64,000 nt of DNA from Prochlorococcus marinus XMU1404. Lineage in GTDB: Bacteria > Cyanobacteriota > Cyanobacteriia > PCC-6307 > Cyanobiaceae. Shown piece after piece: positions 18,759-28,900 of the stretch (positions are counted from its first letter, which is position 1; each line of letters begins with the position of its first letter). The notes under the pieces were generated by a model. The model saw only the letters and a program-made list of their open reading frames with translations, ran no database searches and was not told the origin of the DNA. The stretch lies in assembly GCF_017696175.1 (NCBI RefSeq), contig NZ_JAAORE010000002.1, forward strand, positions 1 through 64,000, in the 5' to 3' direction. The position numbers and the translations under genes were made by a program.

Positions 18759-20948
18759 TTAATAAGCTGAATTTTCTTTGATAAATTCTTTTGCTTCTTC
18801 TGAATTAGGTTTGTAGCCTATTTCAGAGGGATCAGATTCGAGTGAATTCAGTATTTGAGGGGTAACTAGGATAACTAGTTCTCTTTTATCTTTCGAAGAT
18901 ACTGTTTTCCTAAAAATTTGTCCAATTATGGGTAAATCTCCTAATATTGGCCATTTTGTAACTGTCTCGTTTTCAGTAGAGTCTAATACTCCAGTAAGAA
19001 TTAATGTATTCCCATCTTTTACTCTGATAGAACCACTATCAAGTCTTCTGGTTGCTAGGAGGTCAACAGTTGCACAATTTTCTATTAGTCTTTGTTCAGA
19101 TTTTGAAGAAATAGCAGGTGAGATTGAGAAAGTAACATAACCATTATCATCTATCCTTGAGATCCTAGCTCCAAAAGTTAATCCTGCTATTCCATATTCA
19201 AGAGTAGCTACACTGGATTCGGGATCAAAAGTACAATTAATTGGTACTTGAGTCCCAACAATTACAAAGGCTTCGTTACCATAGGATCTCCCTATTGTCC
19301 CAGCCTTTAAAGTGTCGTTAACGCTACTAAAAGTAACTGTATCTCCACCAGTACTTCCTGGAAATTCATTAAGTATCAAAGTTGGATTAGCAATTATTTT
19401 TGTATCTTTAGAAGCAATATCAGCTCTTAACAAATCTATAAAGGTTTGATTAGGGAAAGTGCCTGAATTATTTGTAGCAGCAGCAGATCCAAAATTTGCT
19501 TCTGTTGGGGGAGTAATACTATTAACAGTACCTAGTAACTTACCTCCTGCATTTACTATGAACTTATTACCTTGTCTAAATGCCCAGCTATTATCTAGCG
19601 TAGTTCCATCTGAGATATTAACATCAAGTATTCTAACTGTAAGTGCTACCTGCCTTTGCCTTAAATCTAGTTGCTTTATATAGGTCTCAGCTACTTTAAT
19701 CAAATCTGGATTCCCTATTAGAGTAATAGTCTGTAACCTATCGTCCGTAGTAGCAATTAATCCTAAAAGTGGACCGGCATTACCGCCGTAACTTCTTACA
19801 GAAGTAGTAGACTCTTGCGTTGTTGTTGCTGAAGAGGCTGCTCCTGATACAGATTGAGATTGGCTCGCTCCAGAAGTGACAGCAGTCGTAATTGTATTAG
19901 TTTGCGTAACTTTTGCACCTAAATTTGCTAGATAAGAAGCTGCTGCGTTGGCAGTGGTTTGATTGAGCCGATAAATCCTTGATATTCTCTCTGAAAAAAT
20001 TCTATCTTGAACATCTGGTCCTACGTAAACTATGCCGTTTTCTAATTTAGCTTCTAATCCGCTAGACATCAGAATTGAATTAAAAGCAACTGAAAATGGT
20101 TTGTCCTTGATAGTAAGTGTTATGTATCGAGGGGAATCTGATACCTTTTCATTTTCACTTCCCGGACCGTCTTCGCTTGTTATGTTAAAAGTATTTGAAT
20201 TTGCAAAATCAGAACCTTTATCCTTATTCGCATCAAATGTTGGATCTTGCTGCACCCAAACATAACCATAATTTGTTTTAGAAATCAAAAATTCAATGGC
20301 ACTTTTTGCAGTGGCCCCTTCAAATACCATGGAAACATTTGGCCCTTCTAATTTAACTGTTTTTAGGTTAGGAATATAAGTTGTTCCAACTGCAATATCT
20401 CCTAGTGGAGGAGCTGAGGCTCTTCTTGAAATATTTGCGTTATTTTCTGCTTTGATAAGAGGTTTAACTGAAAAGATATTTTCTTCTGTAAGAATATTTG
20501 GAGGTAATGATTGCTTTGGAAATGTCATTTTCAAAGTATCATTTATGACTGATAGTTCAGGTTGAGAAAAAAGAATTTCATCTAAAGGAGTAATAACAAT
20601 ATCTACAATATCGTCGTTACCAGACAAGGTCAAAGTTTTAATGCCTACTGAAGGAATGGATAAACTTTGAAAAGATTTTTGATATTTTGAATTTTCAGTT
20701 TTTATATTAATGCTTATTAGATCTTTTTTTATATTTTTTGTTATTTGGGGATTTTCCCCTATTCCAGAAAGCAAAATATCAATATTTTGGTCATTAGAGC
20801 TATCTGTTTTTAATACTAAATTATTGGATTTTTTTATAGATTGAGAAATTAATTCATTCTTATTTAAAATTTCTTCTGAATAAACACTTATATAAGAAAA
20901 GGATAAAATTGATATAGGAATTAATAGTAGAGAATATATTCTTTTCAT
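18759..20948 (-). CDS. pilQ: Type IV pilus secretin PilQ
   Basis: The protein has 729 residues with an N-terminal signal peptide (MKRIYSLLLIPISILSFSY). Regions resembling the STN/N0 fold (VSMVFEGATAKSAIEFLI) and N1 (ISRIYRLNQTTANAAASYL) precede a Ser/Thr-rich loop and the secretin domain at about 430-715 (VALTVRILDVN, then the closing GNTLILTGVLDS, PILGDLPIIGQIFR and ELVILVTPQIL). It forms the outer-membrane ring through which the pilus exits. It ends 2 bases from the oppositely oriented vWA prepilin and is last in the pilP-M-N-O-Q operon. Confidence 0.92.
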   Translation of the reverse strand: MKRIYSLLLIPISILSFSYISVYSEEILNKNELISQSIKKSNNLVLKTDSSNDQNIDILLSGIGENPQITKNIKKDLISINIKTENSKYQKSFQSLSIPSVGIKTLTLSGNDDIVDIVITPLDEILFSQPELSVINDTLKMTFPKQSLPPNILTEENIFSVKPLIKAENNANISRRASAPPLGDIAVGTTYIPNLKTVKLEGPNVSMVFEGATAKSAIEFLISKTNYGYVWVQQDPTFDANKDKGSDFANSNTFNITSEDGPGSENEKVSDSPRYITLTIKDKPFSVAFNSILMSSGLEAKLENGIVYVGPDVQDRIFSERISRIYRLNQTTANAAASYLANLGAKVTQTNTITTAVTSGASQSQSVSGAASSATTTQESTTSVRSYGGNAGPLLGLIATTDDRLQTITLIGNPDLIKVAETYIKQLDLRQRQVALTVRILDVNISDGTTLDNSWAFRQGNKFIVNAGGKLLGTVNSITPPTEANFGSAAATNNSGTFPNQTFIDLLRADIASKDTKIIANPTLILNEFPGSTGGDTVTFSSVNDTLKAGTIGRSYGNEAFVIVGTQVPINCTFDPESSVATLEYGIAGLTFGARISRIDDNGYVTFSISPAISSKSEQRLIENCATVDLLATRRLDSGSIRVKDGNTLILTGVLDSTENETVTKWPILGDLPIIGQIFRKTVSSKDKRELVILVTPQILNSLESDPSEIGYKPNSEEAKEFIKENSAY

Positions 20949-21037
20949 TATTTGATATTTGGAATTTCTTAGAAATTAACTAATCATTTCTATTATATTA
21001 ACTTTTGATTTAATGATTAATTTGAAAATAGCTAAAT

Positions 21038-21970
21038 TCATTTTTCTTTATAGTAAGGGATGTTTACAATAATGCGAGCATCAATTTCTCCTTCAATTGA
21101 AGGACTATTAATATCACTTATATTATTAGATGATTCTCCTGCCATTCTTGGTTCAAAACAATAAGGCAAAATAAAAATCTTATATTCCTGTATATACTTT
21201 ATGAAATTAAGGCTGTTTAAATAGTTAGATTTTATATTTATTAAATAATAATTTGATTGAAAAATGTCACTCACCTTTTTTGTTAATGAATTAAATTCTA
21301 GAGTGCCATCTTTTTCGTCTAAATTAAATTTATATACCTTTTTTTTAGATCCACTTTCTATATTGCCATAATCGTAAGAATAATTGTTATTAATTGGACT
21401 TATTTGACTTTCAAAATTATTTAAATTGTTATTGTTAAATTCTTTATTTGAAATAAATTCAGTATTAAAAAGTTCTTCCTCTGATTTTGTTGTACAAGAT
21501 GATAATTCATCTTTACTTATTGGAGAAAATTCAATAATCTCAGTATTTGATTTTAAAGCAGATTCAAATAATATTTCAGGTATTAAAACTAGATCTTCTT
21601 TTTTTGGAACTAATGATACAAATTCAGAATACAATTTCCTAAAAGAAATTATTGATTTTGATCTTTCTTTTAATTTCTCGATAATTAAAGGTAACTCTAT
21701 ATTCTCACTCTTATATTGGGAAGATTTTTCTTGAGTATTTTTCAATGATTCAATAGATGGAAAAAAAAACAAAATTGAACTTAAAGAAGCAAATAATATT
21801 CCTATTGAAGGATAAAAATAATTTGACTTAGTGATCTCTTTTAGGTCACTAAGTTTTATTGATCTAATATCTTCTACGTTTATACTTTTAGCCTTTTCTA
21901 ATAACTCTCCTACATCAATGGTCTTAAGTCTTTCTATGAATTGTTGAAAAGTTAGATTTTTATTTCTCAT
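21038..21970 (-). CDS. pilO: PilO-like type IV pilus alignment-complex protein
   Basis: The protein has 310 residues with a cytoplasmic N-terminus of about 50 residues, one membrane helix (YFYPSIGILFASLSSILFFF), a coiled-coil stretch and a periplasmic domain. Sequence conservation is weak, but its position directly after the PilN-like gene (5-base gap) and before pilQ, and its topology, fit PilO. It would pair with PilN in the inner membrane. Confidence 0.72.
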   Translation of the reverse strand: MRNKNLTFQQFIERLKTIDVGELLEKAKSINVEDIRSIKLSDLKEITKSNYFYPSIGILFASLSSILFFFPSIESLKNTQEKSSQYKSENIELPLIIEKLKERSKSIISFRKLYSEFVSLVPKKEDLVLIPEILFESALKSNTEIIEFSPISKDELSSCTTKSEEELFNTEFISNKEFNNNNLNNFESQISPINNNYSYDYGNIESGSKKKVYKFNLDEKDGTLEFNSLTKKVSDIFQSNYYLINIKSNYLNSLNFIKYIQEYKIFILPYCFEPRMAGESSNNISDINSPSIEGEIDARIIVNIPYYKEK

Positions 21971-21975
21971 TTTTT

Positions 21976-22725
21976 TTATTTTAGCAATTCTAGTAATTTT
22001 AAATAAAGACTCAATTTTTTATATACACCATTATTATCAGATTCCTCATGAAAATTTATTCTTTCGATAAGAGAAAAATGATTGATTTTCCCAGATATCT
22101 CTAAAACTATAGATTTATTATTAGTAAATTCTTCTGGGTTCTGAGTCGAACCGGGTGATTGGTTAACAAGTCTATTTATTTTCAAGGATTTATTATCTAT
22201 GATTTCATTTTCTAAGAGTAATGAAATAAACTTTTTTGTAGAATCTGATCCTTCACTAATAGCATTTAATTTAAATCCAACATTATCAACTGTGTAGTCA
22301 ACTAATTGAACATTTTTGGGTATTGAATCTTGCAATAAGAAAGCGAATAAATAAGTAGGTGCTGGATTTGAGAGTAATGATGAATGCTTTTTTAAATTTT
22401 TAAAATTCCTCTCTCTCTCACGATTGATTTTATTCAAAGAATTAACTTTCTCTTCATATTCAATATGTTTTACCTCCAATCTATTTATGTTGAATTTTGG
22501 AATTAATGAAATCATTTCAATAATAATTACTCCACTTAAGACAATAAAAGAAGGTACATATAATATTTTTTTTGTTTTTAATGAGTTTAATAAATTTGGA
22601 TATGTTTTTAAAATTTTTAATAATTTATATTTATAAATATTCTCAGTAGAGTCTAGATTTACATCTTTTTTAAAATCCCATAAGTTTATGTTTTCATAAT
22701 TATTAGCGAAGTTATAATCTTTCAT
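21976..22725 (-). CDS. pilN: PilN-like type IV pilus alignment-complex protein
   Basis: The protein has 249 residues. A cytoplasmic tail begins MKDYNFANNYENINLWDFKK (the INLxxx motif by which PilN docks into PilM), then comes one membrane helix (YVPSFIVLSGVIIIEMISLI), a coiled coil (YEEKVNSLNKINRERER) and a periplasmic ferredoxin-like domain. The start overlaps the PilM stop by 4 bases. Confidence 0.8.
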   Translation of the reverse strand: MKDYNFANNYENINLWDFKKDVNLDSTENIYKYKLLKILKTYPNLLNSLKTKKILYVPSFIVLSGVIIIEMISLIPKFNINRLEVKHIEYEEKVNSLNKINRERERNFKNLKKHSSLLSNPAPTYLFAFLLQDSIPKNVQLVDYTVDNVGFKLNAISEGSDSTKKFISLLLENEIIDNKSLKINRLVNQSPGSTQNPEEFTNNKSIVLEISGKINHFSLIERINFHEESDNNGVYKKLSLYLKLLELLK

Positions 22726-24116
22726 TTCGTAATATTATCTAATATGCAAGCAAATGAATTTAAAATACTATGATTTAATTTGAGATCTAAATCCTTACTA
22801 GATTCAACCTTATAATTATTTTCAGGAATTTTTAGAAAACCTTTTTTTATATAAGTATTCAGTGAGAGCATTCTATCAATTCCATTTCCGTTAATGTAAA
22901 AATCACCATCAAAATGGATATTATTATCTTTAAGTATTTTCTTCACAGATTTATCAAGCCTCGAAAACAATTCATTATTTAAACTAACTTTATTTGTTAT
23001 GTAAATTGAACTTCCAAAAGGTAATCTTGTTGAAATTAATTCACAATCTTTTCTAGTTAGGTAGACAGTAGTGGAATTATTACCAATATCACATAAGATA
23101 GATATCTCTTCAGAATTACTAATAAGATTTTCAGCTAGGTGAATAGCTCCACATGTAACTGTGGCAATTTTTGATCCTGATAATGAAATAACATTTATCC
23201 ATGAGTCAATATGTTCTTTATTAGCGTAGATCACTCTATGGTAGCAACTTTTAGCATCACCATTTACTCTTTTAGATTGGATTAAAGTATTATCTGGTAA
23301 GTAGGGACTTTTCGAGAGTATTTTAGGATCTTCTTCTGAAAAGACTACTAAATCATTATTGCTAAATGATCTAGTTATAAAAAATGAGGAACTTAAAAGA
23401 ACAATTATTGGCGGATTATTCAAGCCAAAGATATTTGAAATGTCATCAATTATTCTTTTGACTTCAGGAACTTTTTCAACTTTAAAATCTCCAATTAAAT
23501 CTCCCGGGATATTTATATTTACTATATCTTTAATAATATTTCTATTGTTTTGCCTTTGAAGGTGTGTGGCGGTCAATATATTATCGACATAAGATATTCC
23601 TAAAAACTCATTTACTATGATGTCTTTTTTGTAATCACGCCTTGGAGAATTATTAATGGAATACTTTTTTAAAAAATTTTTAACTTTATAAAAATTTTTA
23701 ATTTTAAAAATATCATCCAAAATATTAAGATCAAAAATTCTAATTTTGTTTTTTTTACTTAAAACGCTTCTCGCTTTTAAGAGATAATTTTCCTTAAAAT
23801 ATTTTGTGCTTGCATATATTTTAAGTTTTTCTAATAATTCTGAAATTGGTTTAAATCTTTTTTTTAGAGCTTTATTCTTAGTAGTTGATTTATGTTTTTT
23901 TATTATTTGAAGTTTAGAAATTGAAAAATTAAAAATGGAATTATTTTTTGATGTGTTTCTTGATTTAAATGAAAAAGATTTTAATTTACTATTATTTTTC
24001 CAGATTTCTTTTATTTTTTCTTTCCTGTTTGAAAATTTATTTATTAAATAATTATTCTTCAAAGAAAAATTCAACAATTTATTTTTTTCCAAAAATAATT
24101 TAATTTTATTAATCAT
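22722..24116 (-). CDS. pilM: PilM-like actin-fold ATPase of the pilus assembly platform
   Basis: The protein has 464 residues. A very basic, low-complexity N-terminal extension of about 150 residues precedes the PilM/FtsA-like actin fold. Visible parts are EFLGISYVDNILTATHL (strand 1), ILCDIGNNSTTVYLTRKD (phosphate-2 motif) and ISTRLPFGSSIYIT. PilM normally has about 350-380 residues, so the Lys/Asn-rich extension is unusual. It overlaps the upstream PilP-like gene by 8 bases and pilN by 4. Confidence 0.8.
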   Translation of the reverse strand: MINKIKLFLEKNKLLNFSLKNNYLINKFSNRKEKIKEIWKNNSKLKSFSFKSRNTSKNNSIFNFSISKLQIIKKHKSTTKNKALKKRFKPISELLEKLKIYASTKYFKENYLLKARSVLSKKNKIRIFDLNILDDIFKIKNFYKVKNFLKKYSINNSPRRDYKKDIIVNEFLGISYVDNILTATHLQRQNNRNIIKDIVNINIPGDLIGDFKVEKVPEVKRIIDDISNIFGLNNPPIIVLLSSSFFITRSFSNNDLVVFSEEDPKILSKSPYLPDNTLIQSKRVNGDAKSCYHRVIYANKEHIDSWINVISLSGSKIATVTCGAIHLAENLISNSEEISILCDIGNNSTTVYLTRKDCELISTRLPFGSSIYITNKVSLNNELFSRLDKSVKKILKDNNIHFDGDFYINGNGIDRMLSLNTYIKKGFLKIPENNYKVESSKDLDLKLNHSILNSFACILDNITK

Positions 24117-24561
24117 TCTGCTTTAATTTTATAATTTGAGTTTTGTTTTGGCCAGTTATTTCAACTTCCAAATTGTTTCCATTGATATTGGATACTTTAA
24201 ATCCTCCTCCAATAACTTCTCCTACTTCATAGGCTTTAACACCACTTGAAGTTTCAATGAATACATATTCTTTATTTCCCGTTTTAGCAATTCCTTTTAA
24301 TTCTAGACCATTTAAACTTATTGATTGAGCACTAGAGTTATTGTTTATGGAAGGTAAGAATGGATTTCTAGTATTTAATGAATTTTTTTCTATTTCAGAA
24401 ACTTTAGTCTTAGGGATATCTTTCAAATCTAAACTAAAAGATTCAAGTTTTCTTTCATTAGTTATTTGATTACTATTTAACCCTTTATTAAAATTCATCT
24501 CAGATTGCTCTGCTGATATTAATAAAGTGGGATACAAAAAAAGAAAAATTAAAAACTTCAT
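24109..24561 (-). CDS. PilP/GspC-like periplasmic protein at head of the pilMNOQ operon
   Basis: The protein has 150 residues. The N-terminus is a signal peptide (MKFLIFLFLYPTLLISAE). After a disordered linker, the C-terminal domain (LNGLELKGIAKTGNKEYVFI, then AYEVGEVIGGGFKVSNI) has the pattern of the homology region shared by PilP and GspC, which connects the PilN/O complex to the secretin. Cyanobacterial pilus operons often lack an annotated pilP, so this is of interest. It starts the operon, divergent from pilB by 169 bases. Confidence 0.6.
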   Translation of the reverse strand: MKFLIFLFLYPTLLISAEQSEMNFNKGLNSNQITNERKLESFSLDLKDIPKTKVSEIEKNSLNTRNPFLPSINNNSSAQSISLNGLELKGIAKTGNKEYVFIETSSGVKAYEVGEVIGGGFKVSNINGNNLEVEITGQNKTQIIKLKQND

Positions 24562-24730
24562 TTTAAATAATCTTTAAATAAACTTCTAATTTATGTTATG
24601 AGTTGATTGAAGAATTTAAATTCCTAAATTATCCTAATTTTATTATATTTTTTATAAAAAAAGATAAATTTTTTAAAATTATAACTAATATGTACAGAGT
24701 AATTGATCTTTATTTATTATCTTTTTAATC

Positions 24731-26494
24731 ATGAGTAATAAACTTAAAGAAAATAAAATAGAAGAACATACTAAAAATAAAATATATGAATATTTATCTA
24801 GTGAACAGGTTTTAAATGCTGGTATAGTTTTTATTTCTATGTCAAATTATGATATTAAATTAGGAGCAATGAATCCTATTTATCAAAAAGTTATTGACAT
24901 AAAGTTAGAACTAGAAACTGAATTTTCATTAAATGTAGAAATAAATCAAATCTCAACCGAAGAATGGGAAAAATGGAATTCTGATATTATCTCCTCAAAA
25001 GAAGATTTCTCCAATTCTCTTACTAAGAATGCCGATCAAAAATCAATCAATAATGAGGATTATAATAAACCTATTAATGAATCATTAAATTCAGATAAAA
25101 ATAAAGATACTAATAAGATCAATACAAAAATTGAAAAAGAAAAAAATTCATTAAATTCCTCCCTTTTACAGGAAATGCTTAATGATGAGTTTTCTGATGG
25201 TTTGATTTCTAATAAAGATGATAAATTTGATTTGTTTGATGAGGATAATGATTTGGAGGAGGAAGATGAACTAGATATTATTGAAGATACTGAGCTGAAA
25301 GATAATGAAGATCCAGTTATTAAAGCAGCAGGCTCAATATTATCAACATGTTCTAGATTAAAAGCGTCAGATATACATGCAGAACCTCTCGAAGATAGAA
25401 TGCGAATAAGGTATAGGATTGATGGTGTTTTAAAAGAAGTATATTCTTTGCCCAAAGCCAAAGCTAAGGCAATAACAAGTAGGCTTAAAGTTATGAGTAA
25501 GCTTGATATCGCTGAAAAAAGATTGCCTCAAGATGGGAGAATAAGATGTCGAATTAATGAAGTTATTTCTGATTTTAGAGTAAGTACTCTTCCAGGAAAA
25601 TGGGGAGAAAAAATTGTACTAAGAGCTCTTCAATCAGATTCTTCAATGTTGGATTTGGATAAACTTATAACCTCTAAGGATGAATTATCTAAAGTAAGAG
25701 AGATGGGTAGTTTCCCTTATGGAATTTTCATAGTTGTTGGACCTACTGGAAGTGGAAAATCAACGACATTATATTCGATTCTTAATGAAAGAAATACTCC
25801 AGATGTCAACATTAGTACTGTTGAGGATCCTGTTGAATATACATTAGATGGTATTCATCAAGTTCAAGTAATTAGAGAAAAAGGTCTTGATTTTGCACTT
25901 GCTCTTAGATCTTTAATGAGACAAGATCCTGATATAATTCTTGTAGGTGAAACTAGAGATAAAGAAACAGCCCAAACTGCTATGGAAGCAGCATTAACAG
26001 GTCATATGGTTTTCACAACTCTGCATGCGAATGATACCGCTACAGCAATAACTCGTCTTAATGAAATGGGAATCCCCCCATATTTGGTTGGATCCTCTGT
26101 AGTGGGTGTTATGGCTCAAAGATTAATAAGGAAGATTTGCCACAAATGTTGCACTACCAGAAATGTTGATCCTCAGAAAGATAAATTAGCTCACGAACAT
26201 GGTATTCAAGTTCTAAAAAAAGCAAATGTATTAGACCTATCAAATAACGCTAGTAAAGATTTATGTCCAATATGTAATGGTACTGGCTATAAAGGTAGAT
26301 TAGGATTGTTTGAAGTGATGAAAGTTAATGACTCAATTAGAGAATTAATAATGAAATCAAGTACCGCAGACATTATAAGAAATTGTGCTTTAAACAATGG
26401 AGTAAAAAGTTTGCTTGATTATGGTTTAGATTTAGTAAAAGATGGTTTGACAACTATTGAAGAAGTTGAAAGAGTTTGTTTACTAAATGATTAA
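24731..26494 (+). CDS. pilB: Type IV pilus extension ATPase PilB
   Basis: The protein has 587 residues. A divergent N-terminal domain and a long acidic linker (EDNDLEEEDELDIIEDTE) precede the hexameric secretion-ATPase core. Visible motifs are Walker A GPTGSGKST at about 337, the Asp box EDPVEYTLDG, Walker B DPDIILVGETRD, the His box TLHANDTATA, and the tetracysteine zinc motif CHKCC with CPICNGTGYKGR at about 470-520. It powers pilus polymerisation. It starts an operon with pilT 4 bases downstream and is divergent from the pilP-Q operon. Confidence 0.95.
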   Translation: MSNKLKENKIEEHTKNKIYEYLSSEQVLNAGIVFISMSNYDIKLGAMNPIYQKVIDIKLELETEFSLNVEINQISTEEWEKWNSDIISSKEDFSNSLTKNADQKSINNEDYNKPINESLNSDKNKDTNKINTKIEKEKNSLNSSLLQEMLNDEFSDGLISNKDDKFDLFDEDNDLEEEDELDIIEDTELKDNEDPVIKAAGSILSTCSRLKASDIHAEPLEDRMRIRYRIDGVLKEVYSLPKAKAKAITSRLKVMSKLDIAEKRLPQDGRIRCRINEVISDFRVSTLPGKWGEKIVLRALQSDSSMLDLDKLITSKDELSKVREMGSFPYGIFIVVGPTGSGKSTTLYSILNERNTPDVNISTVEDPVEYTLDGIHQVQVIREKGLDFALALRSLMRQDPDIILVGETRDKETAQTAMEAALTGHMVFTTLHANDTATAITRLNEMGIPPYLVGSSVVGVMAQRLIRKICHKCCTTRNVDPQKDKLAHEHGIQVLKKANVLDLSNNASKDLCPICNGTGYKGRLGLFEVMKVNDSIRELIMKSSTADIIRNCALNNGVKSLLDYGLDLVKDGLTTIEEVERVCLLND

Positions 26495-26498
26495 ATAA

Positions 26499-27584
26499 AT
26501 GTCTCAACTAGATTTAACTATTACTAATTTGATGTCAGATTTAGTAAAGAGGAACGGATCTGATTTACACCTTACAGGAGATTCCATCCCTTTTTTCAGA
26601 ATTCAGGGGTCAATCCTGCCAGCAAGTGAAAATATATTTAAAGAAGATCATTTGATTTCTGATTTAAAAGAAATTTTGGGGGAAGATAAAATTAGGTCTT
26701 TTTATAATGAAAAGGAACTTGACTGTAGTTACGGACTTGAAGGTATAGCAAGATTTAGATTAAATATTTTCTTTGATCGTGGAAAGATATCCTGTGTAAT
26801 GAGAGCCTTAAGTACTAAAATTCCAAGTTTTTCCCAAATAGGTTTACCTGATAGTGTTCAGCAATTATTACAACGTCCAAGAGGTTTAATATTGGTGACT
26901 GGTCCCACTGGTTCAGGTAAGACTACTACCCTAGCAAGCTCAATAGACTGGATAAATTCTAATAATGCTCATCATATTTTAACAATTGAAGATCCAATAG
27001 AATTCGTTTTTGAAAATAAGAATTGCCTTGTTAGACAACGGGAAGTTGGAGAAGATACCATTTCATTCTCAAAAGCCCTTAGGTCAGCTCTCAGAGAAGA
27101 TCCTGACATCATTCTAGTAGGTGAAATGAGAGACCTTGAAACAATTAGTCTTGCTATAACAGCTGCAGAAACAGGTCATTTGGTAATGGGCACATTACAT
27201 ACTTCTTCTGCATCTCAAACTATCGACAGAATCATAGATGTCTTCCCAACATCTCAACAGCAACAAATTAGAGTCCAGCTATCTGGTTCACTAATAGGTG
27301 TTATTTCACAAACTTTATGTAAAACAAAAGAGAATAAAAGAACATTGGCTGCCGAGATTTTAGTAAATAATAATGCTATTGCTAATCTAATTAGAGAGGC
27401 TAAATCTTCTCAGGTATATTCTCAATTACAAGTTGGGGCAAAATATGGTATGCAAACTCTTGAACAGGCGTTATCTAGAAATGTTATAAGTGGTGCAATC
27501 ACAAAGGAAGAAGCTTTTTATAAATGTAATAGACCTAACGTACTTCAAGGTCTTTTGGATAATGAAGAGAATAACGAAAATTAA
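26499..27584 (+). CDS. pilT: Type IV pilus retraction ATPase PilT
   Basis: The protein has 361 residues, the usual PilT length. Motifs include GSDLHLTGDSIPFFRI near the N-terminus, Walker A GPTGSGKTTT at about 135, EDPIEF, Walker B DPDIILVGEMRD, the His box TLHTSSASQTIDRI, and the retraction-specific segment AIANLIREAK (canonical AIRNLIRE). PilT depolymerises pili, so these pili are probably retractile and could support DNA uptake or motility. Confidence 0.95.
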   Translation: MSQLDLTITNLMSDLVKRNGSDLHLTGDSIPFFRIQGSILPASENIFKEDHLISDLKEILGEDKIRSFYNEKELDCSYGLEGIARFRLNIFFDRGKISCVMRALSTKIPSFSQIGLPDSVQQLLQRPRGLILVTGPTGSGKTTTLASSIDWINSNNAHHILTIEDPIEFVFENKNCLVRQREVGEDTISFSKALRSALREDPDIILVGEMRDLETISLAITAAETGHLVMGTLHTSSASQTIDRIIDVFPTSQQQQIRVQLSGSLIGVISQTLCKTKENKRTLAAEILVNNNAIANLIREAKSSQVYSQLQVGAKYGMQTLEQALSRNVISGAITKEEAFYKCNRPNVLQGLLDNEENNEN

Positions 27585-27592
27585 TTGATAAT

Positions 27593-28858
27593 ATGGAATA
27601 TGGTTTTGTCAGAGACTCAGAATTAAGGGAGAGATTAGAAAAGGCAAGAAAAGAAGGAATTAATAAATTTGAAAATAACAATATTTCGGTTAATAATCAA
27701 ATTGGTAAATTAAGTGAAACTAGGAATTCATTAAAAAAGAAAAAACCTATCCCTAATAAAAAATTTGAAAATTTAAAGTCAAAGAAAAAAAGATATAAAA
27801 AAAGAAGGCTTAAGCCCCCATCGACAAAAACCTTAGCTGTTTCTACTAAACAATTATCTTCTATGATAAGGACAGGACTTCCACTTTTGGAAGCATTAAA
27901 TATATTATCTGAAAGTAGTGATAATAAGACTCTAAAGGCTGTATTTAAAGAGGCATCAATTGGTATTAGTAGAGGAACCACCTTTAAAGAAATATTAGAA
28001 AAACATCCGGAAATTTTTGATGAAATGTATTTAGCATTGGTATCTGCTGGAGAAACAGCAGGTCTTCTCCCAGAGGTCTTAGATAGAGAAGCAAAATTGT
28101 TAGAAAGTCTCTCTAAAATAAAAGGCCAAATTCAGAGTGCATTAACTTATCCAATAGCTATCTTTATTCTTACAGTAATTGTAATTATCATAATGCTCGT
28201 TTTTGTTATTCCAGTTTTTGTAGATATGTATTCATCTTCAGGGGCGGATTTGCCTGCCCTCACTCTGTTTCTTGTAAATGCATCAAATGCAATAAAAAAT
28301 CCACTTTTCCTCTTAAAAGCTCTACCTCTTTTAGCAATAGGATTTGTTTTTGTAAGGAAACAAATTAAAACCAATAGATTTATCAATTGGAGGGATCAAA
28401 TGTTACTCAAATTGCCAATTACTAAGGAACTAGTAACAAAATCTTGTTTAGCAAATTTCTCAAGAACACTTAGTTCATTAAATTCTGCAGGAGTCCCTAT
28501 CCTAGAGTCACTTATGATTTCGAAAAGAACCCTTGGGAACAGAGTATTCCAAAGAATTGTGGATAAAATGAATACTGAGATCCAGGCTGGTCAACCTATC
28601 TATAAAGTTTTAGCTTCAGAAGTTAAAGTTATCCCTATAATGTTTACTTCAATGTTTAGGATTGGAGAAGAAACAGGCGAATTAAGTGAAATGGTTGATA
28701 AACTCGCAGACTTTTATGAAGATGAGGTTTCAACAAGTGTTAAATCTTTGACCTCTATATTAGAGCCTTTAATGATAGTATTCGTAGCTATTGTAGTGGC
28801 TTTTATCTTAGTGGCAATGTATTTACCTATGTTTAATATGATGAGCACTGTTGGGTAA
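27593..28858 (+). CDS. pilC: Type IV pilus inner-membrane platform protein PilC
   Basis: The protein has 421 residues. A basic N-terminal tail of about 75 residues is followed by two GspF-type domains: LSSMIRTGLPLLEALNIL and FSRTLSSLNSAGVPILESL, each closed by membrane helices (ILTVIVIIIMLVFVIPVFV and LMIVFVAIVVAFILVAMYL). It anchors PilB and PilT. It lies 8 bases after pilT and completes the pilB-T-C operon. Confidence 0.94.
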   Translation: MEYGFVRDSELRERLEKARKEGINKFENNNISVNNQIGKLSETRNSLKKKKPIPNKKFENLKSKKKRYKKRRLKPPSTKTLAVSTKQLSSMIRTGLPLLEALNILSESSDNKTLKAVFKEASIGISRGTTFKEILEKHPEIFDEMYLALVSAGETAGLLPEVLDREAKLLESLSKIKGQIQSALTYPIAIFILTVIVIIIMLVFVIPVFVDMYSSSGADLPALTLFLVNASNAIKNPLFLLKALPLLAIGFVFVRKQIKTNRFINWRDQMLLKLPITKELVTKSCLANFSRTLSSLNSAGVPILESLMISKRTLGNRVFQRIVDKMNTEIQAGQPIYKVLASEVKVIPIMFTSMFRIGEETGELSEMVDKLADFYEDEVSTSVKSLTSILEPLMIVFVAIVVAFILVAMYLPMFNMMSTVG

Positions 28859-28900
28859 CAACTTAATAAATTTATAAATGTATTTATATTATGAAAAGTA

